64,000 bases of DNA from Austropuccinia psidii (Eukaryota; Basidiomycota; Pucciniomycetes; Pucciniales; Sphaerophragmiaceae), in assembly GCA_023105745.1 (NCBI GenBank), contig JALGQZ010000009.1, positions 9,522,937-9,586,936 of the forward strand, in the 5' to 3' direction. Under the pieces are notes generated by a model that saw only the letters and a program-made list of their open reading frames with translations, was not told the origin of the DNA and did no database searches. Positions 48,513-60,892 of the stretch are shown piece after piece. A program made the translations under genes and the position numbers. Each line of letters begins with the position of its first letter. Position 1 is the first letter of the stretch.

Positions 48513-48893
48513 AATCCTTCCTTATGGGAATGCCATATTCCAATCACCAAGAGGTCCAAGAAAAGAAAAAATCATTAACTGCGTGAGCCTTACTGATATT
48601 ATATAATTTGTGATTGACAAAGTTGATAACTCCTGTTGACTCTGGCACAGGTCCACAATTATGAACACCATGAGCTGGATCGAACTTCTTTAATATTTCC
48701 TCAATGAAAATGAGCAATAGAGTATTATTGCTAAGGGAGACGGTGATACATTTCAATTCATATTGTCTATATTCTAACATATTTAGCAAGTTGTTGCATC
48801 CTTAAGAGATAATAATCAGATTTTATTACACCTGCACAAATAATTCACAAAATTTTAATTTGTCACAGTGCTATACCGTGACAAATTACTAAG
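48513..48893. other. Convergent spacer between genes L and K (outer)
   Basis: 381 bp with no gene, the counterpart of 30923-31257. Confidence 0.5.
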
Positions 48894-50955
48894 TTATTGC
48901 AGCGCATCACCATTAGGCCTAATAACTGGCATGTCAAGTATCTTGAGGGCGCTAGTCTGCATCTTACTACAGCCTTTGAGCCAATCTTGATCAAATACCT
49001 GAAATGATAGGCCTTCCGGAATATCACCATCATCTGTCGATCGTAATTCTGGCAATCTATCAATAGTTTTTTTACCCTTTTTTCAATCCGATTACAAAAC
49101 TCTATGTCTCTATCCATTTTCAATACCAAATCATTAAATAACTGGGAGCGCCAATGTAATCCCACTTTGCGGTAAACTTGACGGCCATTTTCCAGTACCT
49201 CCTCAGTATCTGAGCATACTCGAGGGTCATTGAATTGTGATGCTAGGATGGGAAATTTAGCCGTATCACACCATTCACGACGGCGCTCACAGGTCTGCAC
49301 ATAATCAAGTAAATCATCATCAGACTTGGTCCACAATGAAGAAGAGATACAGTAACTAACTCTTTGACAAATCTTTGCGAGCTTTTGATTCTCTTTCTTT
49401 TTTTACCAAATACTCCGCATCCTTTTGAATAGACTTCCATTCTCTTTTCAAATAAGTGAAATATCGCTCCATTAAAGCCGCCACAACCCCATAGTTGTTA
49501 TGATCCTTGTTCCAACAGTAGTGATGATACTCAGTGCTGACAAGTGCAAGACGGAATGTACGGTAAAACACCATAGACATCAGCTCGTTGAACGGATGTT
49601 GCCATGAGCTCTCCCAGTCCCAAGTGAATTGCTTTAGTCCTAGCTTGTGGAGCTCATTTTCACAGTAGCTTTGGAAACCCTGAGACTGAACCTGTGTTGA
49701 TGGCTCATTGAAAACATCCTTGGGGACATAACCGAGATGACCAGCCACTTGAATTGCAATTTCACGCTCTTCTGTGCTGGGTGGTGCTGGTAGTGAGGAA
49801 AAATCCTTATCCCTAACTTTGAGTAGGAACAGGCAATGTGCGTGTACTGCTGATCTCATTCCATGGACATTCTCTGGAAGTTCTGCCTTCAGCCATTTTT
49901 GTTGCTCCATCTGGCTTGCACATTTCGCCACATTGTGAGCTTTGCGGGCCTGGTTCCTTTGCTGTTTGACCTCGGATTGTTCAAGCATACTCTGGGCAAA
50001 GCCCAGCTGAGAATGGGTGACCTCACTATTTGATTGAGTGCCTTGCTCATGCGCTGTGAAATTGTCCCTCCTTGGTTCATCATTTCTTTCACTTTGAGTC
50101 GGAGACATGTTCTCATCCTCATCATCCACCATTCTTTCTCTTGATGTACTGGCATGACCCGTTCTTGGTTTGGAGGCATATGGATGATGACGTCCAGTGA
50201 CTTTCTCTTTATGGACCAGAGGTGAAGACACATAAAGTTCATCCCCTGCCATGCAAATCATCAGTTAACACATCAAAACATTAATGAAGACTGGTCATCC
50301 TCAGGATCTTCAATTGGCTCCTGAGATCGGACTGACTTGCCTTTAGGTGCCATATCTAACCCATGAAACAAACATATCAAATTGTGAATAAGTTTCTACT
50401 CCAAAATTCAAATGACTTACTTTGATGAAGCGTCAATACTGGATTTCCCTCCAACAGACCGCTCCAAGATACATTTTCCAAAGGTCTTTTTTGTCGCCCC
50501 CCATCCACGCGCCTTTCATCACCCACATGAACCTGAGATCCTGATGGAATATTGAGGGTTGGCTGTTTACTTTGGCCAAAGGGATCCTGGGATGCGACTG
50601 GATTCCGACCGGGATTAAGGAGGAACTCACGTGGATATTTTGATTGGGGATTAGCGTGTGATGAGATTTGAGGTGTGCCTTCTGGCCCCTGAGACACATG
50701 AATTTGTGTATTAGTGGGATTTGGGGGAATTGGAGTGACAGAAATATTTGGGATCGACCAAGTGCTTGAAGTTGGAGCCTTTGGTTTGCCCACATCAATG
50801 TTAAGACCTGATACATTCATTGAGGATGCGATAGGGGTTGTGAGAGGAATGTTGGGACTCAATGGTGACTGTGTTTGAACATATTCTATGCTAGATTCAC
50901 TATTTGAGTCATGAACAGAACCTGAACGGGATTTATGTGACTTGAAAGATGACAT
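48894..50955 (-). pseudogene. X gene K, unknown protein (outer, frameshifted)
   Basis: ATG at 50955, same four-exon plan as 28861-30922. Exon 1 lacks the stop found in the inner copy. An extra A in the run near 49400 and a lost A near 49075 shift the frame in the charged region and in the last exon, so it is broken. Family not recognised. Confidence 0.76.
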
Positions 50956-51915
50956 AAGGGCCGAAAAAGTACACTAATATTTTTAACTAGATAAAACACC
51001 TCAGTATTATGATAAAATAGAGTGATATGAGATGAAATCTTTTCAAATTTAGAATAGAGAAATTCTATGAATAGTTGTAACTAAGTGTTGTGTGGAAGTC
51101 GGATAAGACTCTTTTGAGGAGAATCCTCCCTGCCTCCTCTTGAGCTCCTCCGCTTTTGTCGGAAACCACCCTGCACGGCCTACCAGCATATAATGTGTTA
51201 TTTTCTTGATCTTAAAGGGGACCCATCATCCATAAGTAATCATATTTGGTAACATTTCCGCCTCCCCATTGTCACATTTTGTGAATTATCCAAACTGCCA
51301 ATATATGCATTGAAATTCCACAACATTGTACATCTGTAAAGGGGTATATTCATGAAGGATTTACCCACAAAAGAGACATCACCTTTTCACGAAAGGCAAG
51401 ACAATCCAAATCACATTCCAACTGATTCAAAGCCCGCTGCACTCAAACCAAATACCAAGACTTTAGCTGCACTCCAACCCCTTATGTAATAGAGTTATAT
51501 AGTTATGTCTGTAATAAGGTTTAAACCATGTACGATGGCGTGCCAGCGTACATGGATTAAATGTTAATCCCCTCAATTCAATGGTAACACTTCACTAATG
51601 GAACTCCCTCAATGGTAAAACCCGCACTATCACAATGTGTAAATAAACTAGAATATGTATGAGCATTGAGCAGCATGGCATTTTACCCAATTAAACGCCT
51701 AACCAATTCCGCCATCCAGATGAGACATGTTAAACTTTATCCACTGCAGCTCATGCTCTATTACAAATGGGATAAAATCCTCAGCTGGCTCAAATCATCT
51801 CCCCCTTCATAAATAATCACTGAATTTTATTTCCAATTAATAACACTCCTAAACACTTTCACATCAACCATAGATATTTATACACAAACCAACCGTACTC
51901 CCAATTCGTGCAAAA
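50956..51915. promoter_or_regulatory. Divergent promoter region of genes K and I (outer)
   Basis: 960 bp between divergent starts, with the palindrome at 51530-51551. No supported ORF. Confidence 0.62.
51530..51551. promoter_or_regulatory. Palindrome between genes K and I (outer)
   Basis: GTACGATGGCG and TGCCAGCGTAC, with flanking CCAT/ATGG extending the arms. Located 364 bp before the transposase ATG and 574 bp from the gene K ATG. Confidence 0.7.
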
Positions 51916-54900
51916 ATGACAACCCGGCCCTATTCCTCAATGCGTATATGCATGTGTCAACACTGCTCAACTCAAACACACTCTTCCCCTGAGGGTGATA
52001 GGCAAGGAGTTGCCTTCACACCTTTCCAATATAAACAGCACATTAAAAAGCTCAAATCAACCATTGCACCCAAATCTCTTCCAAACATCCCTACTTCTGC
52101 ATCAGGATCTGGGTGCCCACAAATTCTATTGGATCAAATCTTCCCAGCTGATTATTCACGTTTGACCCAAAGCACTTTCCCAACTCCAGCGGGTCTCAAT
52201 TCAACTGCACAGAAACCATATAGTGGCAGTCAAACCCTTCCCCACAAGACCTAGGAATGATAATATCTGCCATTCTATCATTAAGGTATAATTTACCCCG
52301 CAGGGCTTCACGCATACTCAACCCCGCCCTGAACCTGCTGATCAAGTCCAGTATCTCAAGCTCAGCTGGTCCCCCCGCTCCTGCATTCCATATACCTCAA
52401 GATCTGAGTACCATATTTGAACATCTCCAATTGGAGCCAGTGATTCAAAACTATATATGTTGTCCTCAATGTTTCTCTCTTAATGGCCTTACTGAATCAG
52501 TCACAACTGACCAACCCCACTGTCAACGCCATAATGACCCAAATGATCATGATCCCCCTTGCACACAATCATTAGGCAAATTCATCTATTCATCTGAACC
52601 CCACACCCAAAACACAACTAAAATGAAGCAAAAATTTATACCAACAAAACATTTCATTTATCAACCATTCAAAAATTGGCTTGCCAGATTTCTCCAGCGG
52701 GCTGGAATTATGGACATTCTGCATCAACATCAACAATCCCAAACTCCCGAAGATTCCCCAAAACGTGACGTCTGGGATGGATTGGTCTGGAGACGCTTCA
52801 CTGGCACTAGAAATATCCATGACCCCCCATTCATGTCCATTCCTGGTGCATTGGCCTTCTCCATATATGTGGACTGGTTTAATGCACATGGAAAGTCAAC
52901 CTGGTTGGCTAGCATTGGACCTATCATGCTTATTTGTCTTAATCTCCCCCCAAGTGAAAGATTGAAGCCCAAGAATGTCTATGTTGCAGGAATCATCCCT
53001 GGTCCGAAGGGGCCAACTGCGCTTCAATTGAATTATCTATTAATTCCACTCATCAACGAGCTCAAAGAGCTATGGCAAGGTTACCATTTTGCACCCACCT
53101 CAACAGGTCCATCAGGATCCTTTATCCGTGTTGCCATCCTCACAGCCATTGCGGATGTGGTTGCCATGCGCAAGCTTACTGGATTTGTTTCCCATTCAGG
53201 AAACCACTTTTGTAATTTTTGCACCATTCAAAAAGCTCAAATTGAAGAAATTGGTCCTCAATTTCACTACACGCGCTCATACCAAAGTCATAAATCAACC
53301 ATTGCCAAATGGCTTTGGGCAACCCCACAACAAAGACAAGAAATTTCCTCTGAGTATGGAGTGCGATATTCAATTTTGGAAGACCTTCCGTATTGGGATG
53401 CAACCAGAATGGTTAATCTTGACATAATGCATAATTTAATACTTGGAATTTTGAAGGATCATGCAATTTTCAAATTGTGCATTCCGGAGGCGAAATCAAA
53501 AATTTACTTCAGGTCCCGCAGGAAATCCAATGACACCAACAGTTCAGACTCAGATTCCAAGACCTCCAAAAGCTCTCTTGATAAAATCACATTGAGAGAG
53601 GCCCGCTCCCTGAGAAGAGACGCAGCAAAAATAATAAATGAGCCACTCCCCACTACTTCCACCCGAAAAAACTACTTCCCAATGCCCACCCCTAACACAG
53701 AACATCCATCTAGTGGTTCTGCGGAGATTCCTTCATTTGATGCCGATTACATCCCCACTTCTGAAATACCCTCTGAATTGGATATCACTGCACTGAGTGA
53801 TCACCAGATCAAGGGTGAGGCTCTTGAGCATCTCCGACAAATCATATCTGAGACCATAATTCCCTCATCATGGACAAGAGTTCCCCGCAAAATGGGTTCC
53901 CCCTCTCATGGTAGCTTAAAAGCCGCTGAATGGGCTCTCTTATATAAGGTCTATATTCCATTTCTAATTCTCAGTCAACAGATGTCATTAGATGCACACC
54001 AATCTGCCAACACTCAAAGAAGAATGGGTCAGTCAGAAGAACTTGCAAATGAACTAGCCAAGAATACATTCCATTTGATTAGTGCTATCAACATTGCCAC
54101 CAGCTGGACTGTTTCAATAGATGATGTGACTGCATTTGCTGAACATTGGAAAAAATTCTGCCTTTCCAATCAACACCTGTTCCCAAAACAGAAAAGTAAA
54201 CCAAATCATCATTTTGCTGATCATATTCCCGAACTCTTCCAACGTTGGGACCCAGCACAAGCCTCAGCCACATGGGGTTATGAGTGCTTGATTGGAGTAT
54301 TTGCAAAGATGCCAACAAATAGCAAGATATGTACGTCAATTAATAAGATCAATATATTCACATTGATTAAACACCTGAACTGAATAAGACTAACTTTTTG
54401 CAACTCTGAATAGATGATATAGATAAAACCTTACTTCAACATATCTGTCGATGTTCCAACCTTTCCGTTCTCCTGAAATCCCCATCTGTGCCATGTGAAA
54501 TAAAACAGCTTTTCGAATCACAGCCACCTGCTGTGTTCAATCACCATAAATATAACAAGCCATCCCGCCATGACCAACAAAATTATGATTGCCTGGTTGA
54601 GTACTTACAGACTTTTCATGCAACAAGGGAAATAGTTGATTGGATCAGCTTAGACACTACCGTGCAATCCACAATTCCTCCCACTTCAAGGATTGTCTCA
54701 CCTTGGTATTTTCCAGTTTCAAACATTAATGTTGGGAACAATATATTTTCAACTGAATCCAAAAATATCAGCAACAGTGTGATATGTTTTCTGAGGGGCA
54801 ACTCACGACAATTGGGTATTATTGATAGCATTTTCAAAGCCTCTGAGCCATCTAGCATACTGAACAATAACTTTCTGATTTTAAAAACTTTGAAGATTGA

Positions 54901-55075
54901 TGTGACTTTCCTACCAGATTGGTCGTATCTCAATATTTATAAAGCTGTTGGTTTTGATGATGGACACTTGATTATATCAGAAGAAGAAATAGAAGGTAAC
55001 TGTGGATTGTATGATAACAAAGCTCTGTCATGTGGACTGCTTGTAATGATAAAGCCATTATTTCATGATATTTAG
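51916..55075 (+). pseudogene. X gene I, Tnp2-type transposase (outer, frameshifted)
   Basis: Exons 51916-54330 and 54414-55075 around an 83-bp intron with an ACTAAC branch site. Motifs as in the inner copy. One base is lost near 52240, giving TAG at 52252-52254; beyond it the frame is open to the intron, and the serine codon that is TAA in the inner copy is intact. The two copies therefore carry different lesions. Total exon length is 3,077 nt against 3,081, which fits one lost base plus one lost codon. Confidence 0.88.
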
Positions 55076-55329
55076 TCTACAAAAATGCAAATCTCTCAGA
55101 TTCATTAGCAATTTTGCTAGTGAAATAATTGCCTCAAAATTTAGTGACAGAGACATGCCATTGTGACAAGCAAAGCCCATTATTTCACATTGCCACAAAG
55201 AAGTTACTATTTTGACATTGGGTACAGTGTGAATAAGCCAAGTCCAATGATAAAATGACCCACACACTCACCTTTCACAGCATCCAAAATTTCTAACTGC
55301 GCCATCATCATGTTGGAAGCGGAATCGGC
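55076..55329. other. Downstream region of gene I (outer)
   Basis: Probable 3' UTR and spacer of the transposase gene; no gene seen. Matches 24500-24735. Confidence 0.5.
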
Positions 55330-55620
55330 TTTTGTGTACCCACACCCGCACGTGCACCCGCACGCGCCAATGCACACGCCCACCCACCCGCACACGCCAA
55401 TGCACACGCACACCCACCCACCCGCACACGCCAATGCACACGCAAAGCCACCCGCACACGCCAATGCACACGCAAACCCACCCGCACACGCCAATGCACA
55501 CGCAAACGCGCCCGCACACGCCAATGCACACGCAAACGCACCCGCCCCCGCGCATGCACACGCACACTTCATGGATGACCTGGTGAAGTCAAACACCCCG
55601 CCTACATCAAGACTGGCTGA
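55330..55620. repeat. Minisatellite H, single block (outer)
   Basis: About eight 30-bp C-rich units (core CACACGCCAATGCACACGCA), then one copy of the block that is tripled in the inner element. Confidence 0.88.
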
Positions 55621-55853
55621 AGGACCTCTTTGATGTGTGTGTGTGCAAACAGGCGGGTCTGGTGTAATTTTTACCAATTATCGGACGGTTGTGGGATGAT
55701 CAGGTGGTGAGGAATCTGAGTTGAAGGCACAGGGGAACCAATATTATTGGATGTCACAGGATTTGGTGTAAGACCAGAGTGTGACGTGTGCTTGACGTTC
55801 GCTTGATTTTCGCTTGACGTGAGCTCGACTTTTATCCTGCTTGACATTTGCTT

Positions 55854-55899
55854 GACGTGAAGTCAATCGCCGACGATTGACACAAGATTCGCCCCGGTG
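55854..55899 (-). repeat. TIR of outer X, transposase end
   Basis: Minus strand starts CACCGGGGCGAATCTTG, the inverted partner of 13843-13888, with ACGTCAAGC-like subterminal motifs inside (55780-55853). ATTATT follows at 55900. Confidence 0.95.
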
Positions 55900-57860
55900 A
55901 TTATTTGGAGGGTGCAGTCTTTGAAGTCTACACAGACTGCACAGCCTTGAAGTCTTTACTAAACATGAAGACCACAAATAGACACATTCTGAGATGGCAA
56001 ATAGCCATCCAGGAGTATAGAGGGAACATGACCATCATATAAAAAGAAGGTAAAAGTCATACCAATGCAGATGGCCTTAGCAGATGGCCACTGGACAATG
56101 TCAAAAGCAATCCAGCTTATGACCCTGAAGTTGCAGCCAAGATTCCCATCCATTTCATGGAAATAGATAGGAAAAAGAACTTCAGATTTTCTGAATGGGC
56201 ACCAGAAAGTGGCACCCTTGACAGTGGAAACTCTGACTCAGAAGGAACAGAAACTCCCATACTGGGAATAAGCTCCTCAGAACTGCACAATGAATTTTTT
56301 AGTGCAGTACTAAAGTCTTATGCCAAACACAAACAGTGTGGCTTATTACTACAACTCCTTCAACAGAAATACAGGGGCTCAGAACTGGAATCCCAGCTGG
56401 AAAAACCCTGGTTGAGGGCCTATAAGGATAACAAGTTTTTGCTTATAGATGGCCTGCTCTACCACAGAGAAAAGCACACAAGTGCACTCACAGTGGTAGA
56501 CAGAGACCACATTTCATTGGTCCTGCAAAAATGCCATGACTGCCCCTACATGGGACACATGAGTGAGGACAGGACCAAAGAGAGGGTAGCAAGCACAGCT
56601 TGGTGGCCCAAGTGGGAACAAGAGTTGAGTGAATACATCAACACTTGTGATAGATGCCAAAAGGCAAATAGGAAACATGGGAAGAAGTATGGGTTACTTC
56701 AACACATAGAAGAACCCAAGCACCCATGGGAAACCATCAACATGGACTGGGTTACAGGACTAGTCCCAGGAGGCAAAGAAAACTACAATGCCTGTTTGAT
56801 CATAGTTGATAGGTTCAGCAAGATCATGAGGTGTCTACCATGCCACAAAGAGGACACAGCCATGGATACTGCTTTGTTATTTTGGAATAACATCATATCT
56901 ACCTGTGGAGTCCCTAAAATCATCTTTAGTGATAGGGACCCAAAATTCGCATCTGAATTTTGGACCAACTTGTATGACATGCTTGGCACCAAGCTTGCTT
57001 TTTCCACAGCTTACCATCCTTAAACAGATGGTCTAGCTGAAAGGATGATCCAGACTATGGAGGACATCCTTAGAAGGTTCTGTGCCTATGGCATGGAATA
57101 TAAAGACCATGAAGGATACACCCATGATTGGGTTACCCTTCTACCAGCTGTTCAACTGGCTTATAATACAAGTCAGAACTCTACCACAGGAAAAACACCT
57201 GCACTAGTAGAAAAAGGGTGGAACCTCTTATTGCCTGTGGATCATCTGAAGAAGAATCTTCTAACCATCCACCCCACAGCCAAAGACTTCCATGATATGT
57301 GGAAGAAGGCTTGTGACACAGCTGCTAAATGTATAGCTGAAGCAAAAGATTATAACAAGCAGAGGTGGGACAAGACACACATGGAACCTGACTTCAAAGA
57401 AGGGGACCAGGTGCTAGTGTCTACACTGAACTTTAATAATCTTAAAGGACCCAAGAAGATGAGGGACTCATTTGTAGGGCCTTTTAATATCATTAAGTTG
57501 ATAGGAAAGAATGCAGTGGAAGTCAAACTTACAGAGTAATTTTCCAGGAAGCACCCAGTCTTCCCAGTAAGTTTGGTCAAACCATACTTCCAAACAAAGG
57601 AGGATAAATTCCCCTCCAGGAAGAAGAACCCCACACCACCTGACATAGTGGAAGTGGAAGACTCCCCAGGACCTGTGAGTAAGATCATCAGGGCCAGGAA
57701 GATCAGACTTAATGGGAAGGATCAAAGACAATACTTAGTCAGATTTAAGCACCAAACAGCTGATAAAGACAAATGGTTGGCAGAAGATGCCATACCAGAT
57801 GGGAACCTTCATCTAAGGAGATTCAGGGCCTCTACGAGGACTGAACAGTCTCATCAATGA
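55900..57860 (+). pseudogene. R2 RNase H end, integrase and chromodomain
   Basis: RNase H resumes at 55900 ([12 protein letters not shown] near 55925). Then comes the integrase: HHCC zinc-binding region (HDCPYMGHM ... CDRCQKAN, about 56535-56670) and a catalytic core with Asp in INMDWVTG and SDRDPKF, and Glu in GLAERM. The C-terminal part ends in a chromodomain-like stretch (YLVRF ... DKWLAEDAIPDG, 57735-57800), the mark of chromoviruses. In-frame stops: TAA 56040, TAA 57021 (directly before the catalytic Glu region) and TAA 57537. Natural stop TGA at 57858. Confidence 0.93.
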
Positions 57861-57871
57861 TGAGCCTTTTT

Positions 57872-57884
57872 TAGAGGGAGGGTA
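57872..57884 (+). other. R2 polypurine tract
   Basis: AGAGGGAGGG directly before the 3' LTR start, the usual plus-strand primer of LTR retrotransposons. Confidence 0.8.
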
Positions 57885-59321
57885 TGTCAGCCTGTGACTC
57901 AAAACCAGAGCACAAGCATGACAGCCAAAATACCATAAACCAATGGTATAGCCAAGATACCACCAAAACATGGAGCTGAGCCAAATTAGCTCAAAAGGTA
58001 TCAAAATAAAGAGGAAACTCGTCCCTTTCTGAAAATATAAGTCCCATAACCATAGGACAAGAAATAACAAAGTTATTCCTGCTCAAAGCTATTGCTGAGC
58101 ATAAACCTTAATTTTCACCTCTCATCTAAAATCTAGAAGGAGAGGCTTAACCCCATCAAATGGGTATTCAAAATGAAGCTCTAAGCCAGAGCTATCTAAT
58201 GATACCAGCCAAACTGAGCTAGCACCAGTATTACTTGAGTTATGGTCAAATTCAGGCCAAATAAGGGTGAACAAAACATTGACCTCTCATCTAACTTCTA
58301 CAGTTTTAGTGTGGGATACTTGAAGTGGGGTATTTTTGGAAAGAGCACAATAAGGGCTATCTGATGGTACCATCCACTTCTTCATATCTCAACTATAACA
58401 GAAGTTAAGAGGCAAACAAGCTCAATACAGCTTTTTGCCCAAACCATGCCTATGTACAAAAACCTTGTACATGGGATAACTTTGTCATATTCAATGATAA
58501 CCATACCAAATTGGGTATCATTGTGTAGAGCGCATACAGGGCTATCTAATGAACCAATTTTGAGCATGATATCTCAACAACTGACAGAGCCATGGCCATT
58601 TGAAGGTTATAATCCCACAGTATGGCCAATACAGCTGTATTATGACTAGATACAGTTGTACTCTGATTATGAGGTGTCAAACAGACAAAGAAGCATTTTA
58701 ATACTTCGATACCTCATAAGTCAGTCAATACTGGGTTCCCATACAGTTTCTGTACAGCATTCTACGCGTCATACACGTCAGAATCAGGCTGTGAGGTCCC
58801 CAGATGAAAGTTTTCACCCTGCATTGGTGAAAACTGCCCAGATGTGGTTTCAAAACCACATCTGAGCCCAATACATGGTATACAGGCTGTTTGCAAACCA
58901 AAAGTCAGTCCTGGAGGGTGAAAAATCTTCACTTCCTCTACGTGGAAAGGTCTAGCACCCTTTCCACCCCATTTCAGGACAAAAAGGAGGCTTTTCACAG
59001 CCAAAATTATCTCCTCATCCTGCTCTTGAATACCCTACGTAGTAAACTGTCAAAAACAGTTTTACTCTTGGATAATAAACAGGTATAATTATATATTTAA
59101 TTATTGTAACTCTTATTATAGTAACCCAACTGGTAAGATTGCACCCTGGGTTCTCAATAGCGCTCACCACCACTATTATTCAATAGTAGAACCCCTTAAT
59201 TATATTATAAATCATCTTTTAAATCAAATACCCTTATTTTAAATCAATTTTCTACGTGTCACAGTCATAATTCTAGTTGTAAATACCCTTATTACAGCTT
59301 CAATATAGACTCTGCCTGACA
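57885..59321 (+). repeat. 3' LTR of Ty3 chromovirus R2
   Basis: 1,437 bp, TGTCAGCC...GCCTGACA, partner of 5640-9003 without the solo LTR. Followed by TSD TCAAC at 59322-59326. Confidence 0.93.
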
Positions 59322-60700
59322 TCAACATTATACCAGAAGAAATAGAAATCAAAGCTTCACTCACAACAAGAAATCTTAACATGAACCTGAGGGTAATTGG
59401 AGGCCATACCACTTCATTGGTTGCACTTTCAGAATTCACTCCAATCATTTTGGCTTCAGGTGAAGAAACTCTCATTCACTTCTTCATTGCAAAAGGATCT
59501 GCCCATACAGTACTTGGAAGACCTTTCTTGGCAGACAACAATATCGGACTAGAATTCTCCCACAAACAAGGAGAAATACTGAGCTATCAAGAACCTGATG
59601 GAAGAAGATTATTCATGCCAATATGCAGACCTCAAGCACTTGGATGGCAAACTGGACCACCTAGAGGAATGGATTTATGCAATATGGCAAAATTGGTCAG
59701 AAGTAACCCAGGAAAGAAGCATCAAAATGAAAAAAGAGACAATACCATAATCAATTTAACCCAGAAGACCCAAGAGTTATCCATATCTCCAAAAAGTGAT
59801 AAATTTGGTCAAGATTTACAAAATACCCAATGGCCAAACAACCTCAAAAGACAACTTGAAGACTTAACCTCTGAAGATGAATTACCCAATATATGTTACA
59901 AGCAAATTAACAATAAGGAAGAAACCTTCCAGATCTTAGTAGATGGAAATGAGAAAATAAATGGAAACCCTTTCAAACCTAAACCCAAAATGAAGAAAGT
60001 CAGATTTATTGAGCATCATGAGCTCTCAGATGAAGAAATTATAAATGAAATTGAAAAGGACCTCAAAATTATGGAAGAAAGAGACAAAAATTTAAAAGAC
60101 ACATACCATATCAACTTTTTGAACAGACCATTGAACAACCAAGAAGAACCTTATTAATGGCAACTGGAAAACCCTGAATTCATCCAGCAACCTCCCAATG
60201 AAGATGATGAAACAGAATCCATCCTAGAAAATGAATACAACTACATTTACTTGCCATATATTACCTTTGAAGACAATTATGGGGATGAAGCTCAAGAAAT
60301 TTTATGTGAAGATAAATACTTATGTCACCTTCCAGGAGCAAACTTGAACAATATCCAATTCTTAGATTTATTAACTGAAGAGGGAATTAAAGGTAACCTT
60401 GAAAATAAATTCTGGGATGAAATATTTGAAATGGCCACACTACTAAGAAGAGGACTTTATTTCAATCAAATTTGGGCCCAATGGTACCTTGGATTAAATG
60501 GATCAGCATATCAAACTGGAAGACTGAAATGGGTTGGAGATGGATATATATTCATTGATGAAGACTTATGGTGGTCAGAATTTCCATCAGAACCAGAAAT
60601 TGAGGAAAGAAATAACTTTGTGGAAGCCCTCAAAGACCTGATTTTGGCCAGGTTACTCAACAGACACTCACCTTTCCCACTTGGGGGAGATCAACTTTGA
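59322..60700 (+). pseudogene. R1 protease end and downstream unknown domain
   Basis: Continues the protease cut at 5639; discounting one TCAAC, the frame runs on to LNIIPEE. It contains the retropepsin C-terminal motif VLGRPFLADNN near 59505-59535. A charged linker follows, then a region (about 60250-60560) with LPG-x-NL ... FLDLLTEEGIKGNL that is repeated in the ORF at 61775-62521. One in-frame stop, TAA 60155-60157; natural stop TGA 60698-60700. No reverse transcriptase or integrase follows. Confidence 0.78.
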
Positions 60701-60892
60701 ATAAAACCAACAAAATCAAGATTTCTTCTAAAATGTATCAGTATCATCCATAAAATGTATCATTAGTTTCTTTTTTTTCATTTTCTCTCTTATGGCAGTG
60801 ACTTCCTGCCTTACCAAAGAAGAAATTCATTAACAAATTATCCCTCAATAAATTAAAAAAAAACTTACAAAAATATATCAATCACCTCCACC
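60701..60892. other. R1 spacer with first hairpin repeat
   Basis: Short noncoding stretch before the next ORF; carries the first GGCAGTGAC hairpin copy at 60794. Confidence 0.5.

Larger units (their letters stand above)
13843..55899. mobile_element. Giant CACTA/CMC-like transposon X, outer copy (with inner copy nested)
   Basis: Bounded by 46-bp inverted repeats starting CACC(A/G)GGGCGAATC and inserted in the R2 RNase H codons. ATTATT stands on both sides; since the inner copy makes a 3-bp duplication, ATT is the likely duplication here. Without the inner copy it is about 20.7 kb: 13843-23503 plus 44826-55899. Gene order: B, C (+), E (-), then L (+), K (-), I (+). Minisatellites lie near both ends and in the middle. 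The Tnp2-type transposase, 3-bp duplication and CACC ends place it near CACTA/EnSpm (CMC). All six of its genes carry stops or frameshifts. Confidence 0.92.

Noticed and set aside
13843..55899. Starship-type giant element
   Set aside because: X has clear inverted repeats, a 3-bp duplication and a Tnp2-type transposase, and no tyrosine-recombinase captain gene.
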